Shown piece after piece: positions 63,209 to 64,000 of a DNA stretch of 64,000 nucleotides (position 1 is the stretch's first letter; the number at the start of each line of letters is the position of its first letter). The DNA is from JBCCXZ01 sp965228005 (GTDB lineage Bacteria > Planctomycetota > Planctomycetia > Pirellulales > Lacipirellulaceae). The stretch is from NCBI GenBank assembly GCA_965228005.1, contig CBDDGV010000004.1:868001-932000 (forward strand), read 5' to 3'. The notes under the pieces were generated by a model. It was not told where the DNA came from. It saw only the letters and a list, made by a program, of their open reading frames with translations, and did not search any database. A program made the translations under genes and the position numbers.

Positions 63209-64000
63209 CTACGCCTTTTCTGAGGCGATCCGCTTGGCTTTCTGGGCGGCGGCCTTGTGGATTTGCACCACGCGGCGGTCGCTCTTCAGCCGCACGCCGT
63301 TGATGACCGAGCCGAGCACCCGGACGCCCATGCCGCGGAGCATCTCGATCGCCTTGTGGATCTGGCGGATCTCGCTGTGGTCGCGGAGGACGGTGAGGAT
63401 GGCGCCGTCGACGAGCTGGCCGAGCGACACGGTGTCGGACAGGCCGAGCACCGGGGCGCCGTCGATCACGATGTAATCGAACTCGGCCCGGAGCTTCTCG
63501 AAGATCGGCTGCGGCTGATCGGTGGCCAGGGCGTGGATGGCGTCCATGTCGCAGTGACCGGCCGAGAGGAGCCACAGTCCCTCGGTGTTGGTCGGCTTCA
63601 CCGCGTCGGCGATGTCGATGTCGCTGCGGAGCACCTCGCTGAGGCCGTCTTCCAGCGGCATGCCGAACAGCTTGTGCAGCGAGGGCGAGCGGAGGTCGCC
63701 GTCGATGAGCAGCGTGCGGCGCCCGGCCCGGGTCAGGCTGAGTGCGAGATGGCTGGCGACGGTCGTGCAGCCCTCCATGGTGACGGGGCTGGTGACCAGG
63801 ATCACCTGCCGGTCGCGGGCCGAGCCGTCGTGCAGCAGGGTGGCGCGTACGTTGTCGATTGCCTCAGAGACCTGGGCGGCCACGATGTTGCCCGGGGCGA
63901 GCGACTTGGCCGAGGTGACCGAGGGGAGCACGCCGAGCACGCGGATGCCGAGGCCCTCGTCGAGGTCGGTCGGCCCGTTGAGGCGGCGACGCTGGAACTC
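63209..64000 (-). CDS. BY-kinase/CpsD-like ATPase domain, partial, with degenerate P-loop
   Basis: The frame is open to the end of the window, so the N-terminus (probably a Wzz-like chain length domain) is missing; about 263 residues are visible. Features of a bacterial tyrosine autokinase ATPase: LLIDGDLRSPSLHKLFG (Walker A'), DYIVIDGAPVLGLSD (Walker B), and 'ATLLHDGS' before them. The P-loop reads TSPVTMEGCTTVAS, where Cys occupies the place of the invariant Lys. The C-terminal tail has no Tyr cluster. It is likely a polysaccharide co-polymerase or a regulatory protein that lost kinase activity; this is inference. Confidence 0.8.
   Translation of the reverse strand, partial: EFQRRRLNGPTDLDEGLGIRVLGVLPSVTSAKSLAPGNIVAAQVSEAIDNVRATLLHDGSARDRQVILVTSPVTMEGCTTVASHLALSLTRAGRRTLLIDGDLRSPSLHKLFGMPLEDGLSEVLRSDIDIADAVKPTNTEGLWLLSAGHCDMDAIHALATDQPQPIFEKLRAEFDYIVIDGAPVLGLSDTVSLGQLVDGAILTVLRDHSEIRQIHKAIEMLRGMGVRVLGSVINGVRLKSDRRVVQIHKAAAQKAKRIASEKA

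Overview
This is about 64 kb of GC-rich bacterial chromosome. Several traits point to a planctomycete, probably Pirellulales (Lacipirellulaceae-like), though this is inferred from gene content rather than from a marker gene. The traits are: a LEPR-XLL-like N-terminal motif on a giant PKD-repeat protein, three PEP-CTERM tailed exported proteins, a WD40/Ser-Thr kinase fusion, M50-peptidase/HlyD fusion proteins, a caspase-like/VWA protein, ECF sigma with DGPF partner, and side-by-side type I and type II glutamine synthetases. No rRNA, tRNA, insertion sequence, phage or CRISPR was seen. Coding is dense on both strands.

Layout. 0-12 kb: the end of a carboxypeptidase-regulatory-like protein, a Cys-rich HEAT/SurA-like lipoprotein, a 1,598-aa membrane protein joining a caspase-like domain without its catalytic Cys to a VWA domain, and a convergent kinase with about 21 WD40 repeats. 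12-19 kb: a giant PKD-repeat surface protein with a 92-residue tandem repeat, and an unknown secreted protein. 19-26 kb: an operon of three adaptor proteins (GAF-HlyD, HlyD, M50-HlyD) divergent from a TolC-like outer-membrane lipoprotein, with no ATPase or RND pump nearby. 26-27.5 kb: a Nei/Fpg glycosylase and an Rrf2 regulator that appears to start at CTG. 27.7-35.3 kb: an unusual cbb3-type oxidase cluster: diheme lipoprotein, unknown membrane protein, CcoN, CcoO, two tiny membrane proteins, CcoI-like copper ATPase and DsbD_2/SafE-like protein. 35-40.5 kb: DUF4405-like membrane protein, lactate permease, and a MarR-pirin-DoxX-SDR stress module with a shared operator and a terminator.

40.5-52 kb is more accessory in character. 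It holds PEP-CTERM proteins (a matrixin-like protease, a trypsin-like protease and an unknown one), dihydropyrimidinase, phosphodiester glycosidase, ECF42-type sigma plus its DGPF protein, a methyltransferase, and intergenic spacers with three copies of a paired-hairpin repeat. 52-56 kb: a cold-shock gene cluster lies between a decayed 41-codon copy of the glnA 3' end and the intact glnA, followed by glnII with a strong terminator. 56-64 kb: a tail-anchored Ser/Thr kinase, a large zinc metalloprotease, an MMPL/RND exporter, and the incomplete end of a BY-kinase-like ATPase whose P-loop lacks the lysine.

Functional links that can be read from the layout: the Rrf2 regulator probably senses redox/NO or Fe-S status and controls the divergent oxidase cluster. 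MarR probably represses itself and the pirin operon. The ECF/DGPF pair is co-transcribed. The three adaptors and TolC probably form an envelope export path. Starts were moved from the longest open frame where a signal peptide, a Shine-Dalgarno site or a conserved N-terminus supported it.
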